From Coriobacteriia bacterium (GTDB lineage: Bacteria > Actinomycetota > Coriobacteriia > Coriobacteriales > UBA8131), in the NCBI GenBank assembly GCA_009781525.1, contig WQXZ01000001.1, forward strand, positions 1 to 33,585: a stretch of DNA of 33,585 nucleotides, read 5' to 3'. This document shows positions 33,132 through 33,585 of the stretch, piece after piece; position 1 is the first letter of the stretch; each line of letters opens with the position of its first letter. The notes beneath the pieces were generated by a model. It was not told the DNA's origin. It did not search any database and saw only the letters and a program-made list of their open reading frames with translations. A program made the translations under genes and the position numbers.

Positions 33132-33421
33132 GGCTGTCACTTGATTTCGTGGCATTCAGCTCATCCATCAACCTACCCTCTGCCTCCACGACTCCTCCAT
33201 TGTCAACCTCGCCACCCAGCCTCCCTTACTCTCAACCCACCTACACCAGCAGCTCAGCAGCACCCTGCAGCACTTGAACCTCGCGGCTCAGCGACCGCGA
33301 CCTTCGAAACCGCTACACCCGCAACCCCATGCTGTCTGCCCGCAGCACCCTGCAAACGCCGAAACACCGAAGACGCACCCGAAACCCCCGAAACCGCAGC
33401 CAATTTCAGCTTTCAGCCGTC

Positions 33422-33578
33422 TTCTGCAACTTTTTTACGGTTGGGCGCCAAAAAAGCGCTCCGAAAGCACCATTCTCTGTGGCATATGCAACCGTTTTGT
33501 GGCATTTACCACATTTCTGTTGCATATGCAACGTAAAATGAGGCATTTCTGGCGCCCAACCGTAAAAAAGTTGCAGAA
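33422..33578. repeat. Perfect 29-bp inverted repeat with a 99-bp loop
   Basis: Positions 33422-33450 are the exact reverse complement of 33550-33578. Each arm contains a run of six T (or A) next to ACGGTTGGGCGCC. The match continues with one mismatch for two or three more bases outward. The element lies about 550 bp upstream of purA at the window edge, so whatever lies beyond cannot be seen. Confidence 0.9.
33479..33552. repeat. Iteron-like array of four 20-21-bp units inside the inverted repeat
   Basis: Units start at 33479 (GTGGCATATGCAAC), 33499 (GTGGCATTTACCAC), 33519 (GTTGCATATGCAAC) and 33540 (GAGGCATTTCTGG), spaced 20, 20 and 21 bp. The third is a perfect 14-bp palindrome and the second a near-palindrome with GTGG/CCAC ends. 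Spacing of about two helical turns would put all copies on one face of the DNA, as in operator or iteron arrays. Confidence 0.65.
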
Positions 33579-33585
33579 AACAGTG

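Noticed and set aside
33015..33536. A 173-aa plus-strand frame upstream of purA
   Set aside because: It runs through the 44-bp non-triplet tandem repeat and into the inverted repeat, has no family pattern and no ribosome site; probably spurious.
33479..33552. CRISPR array
   Set aside because: Units are 20-21 bp with no unique spacers between conserved repeats, and no cas genes are present; it fits an operator or iteron array better.

Overview
The window reads as chromosomal DNA from an anaerobic, Gram-positive actinobacterium, most likely of the class Coriobacteriia. This is inferred from several things: the alpha-operon order infA-rpmJ-rpsM-rpsK-rpsD-rpoA-rplQ; rubrerythrin/rubredoxin/ferredoxin genes; cell-wall sorting signals of the TPKTG type; a DUF559-like gene resembling families common in Coriobacteriia; and a CCA-encoding tRNA-Ala. 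I could not run a search, so the placement is an inference. Almost every gene is on the minus strand. The exceptions are rlmN and one possible short transcription unit near 8.6-9.05 kb.

Region by region, left to right. 1-4.5 kb: a very large exported surface protein (its C-terminus lies beyond the left edge) preceded by a single-pass membrane protein and a degenerate 23-bp repeat array. 4.8-7.4 kb: purH (IMP synthesis) followed by a gene resembling class IV aminotransferases. 7.4-8.5 kb: a DUF559/Vsr-like protein, possibly translated from a leaderless mRNA. 8.5-9.13 kb: a noncoding or small-ORF region with a perfect 49-bp inverted repeat and a plus-strand terminator. 9.1-16 kb: a cell-surface locus with three exported proteins. 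These are a five-module rubrerythrin with a cell-wall sorting signal, a two-module membrane-anchored rubrerythrin, and a beta-helix/InlB-repeat wall-anchored protein. 16-16.56 kb: an intergenic region with another long inverted repeat. 16.56-18.83 kb: divergent ddl and rlmN. 18.9-24.4 kb: pgi (of the type found fused to transaldolase) and the alpha operon. 24.6-25.8 kb: a cytoplasmic rubredoxin/rubrerythrin-like protein with a 2x[4Fe-4S] ferredoxin. 26.2 kb: tRNA-Ala(UGC). 26.4-32.9 kb: purA, a large single-pass membrane protein of unknown role, and a membrane-bound M28-peptidase-like protein that appears to have lost catalytic residues. 32.9-33.6 kb: the purA promoter, a 44-bp tandem repeat, and a third inverted repeat enclosing an iteron-like 20-bp array.

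The most unusual feature is the export and surface anchoring of tandem rubrerythrins, a family normally cytoplasmic. All the diiron ligands expected from the family appear intact in all seven modules. With the cytoplasmic rubredoxin-rubrerythrin-ferredoxin pair, this suggests a two-compartment oxygen/peroxide (or iron) handling arrangement. Second in interest are three intergenic inverted repeats with the same architecture (29-49 bp arms, 99-115 bp loops) but unrelated sequences. One lies upstream of a surface-protein gene, a position typical of invertible promoters, though this is not demonstrated.
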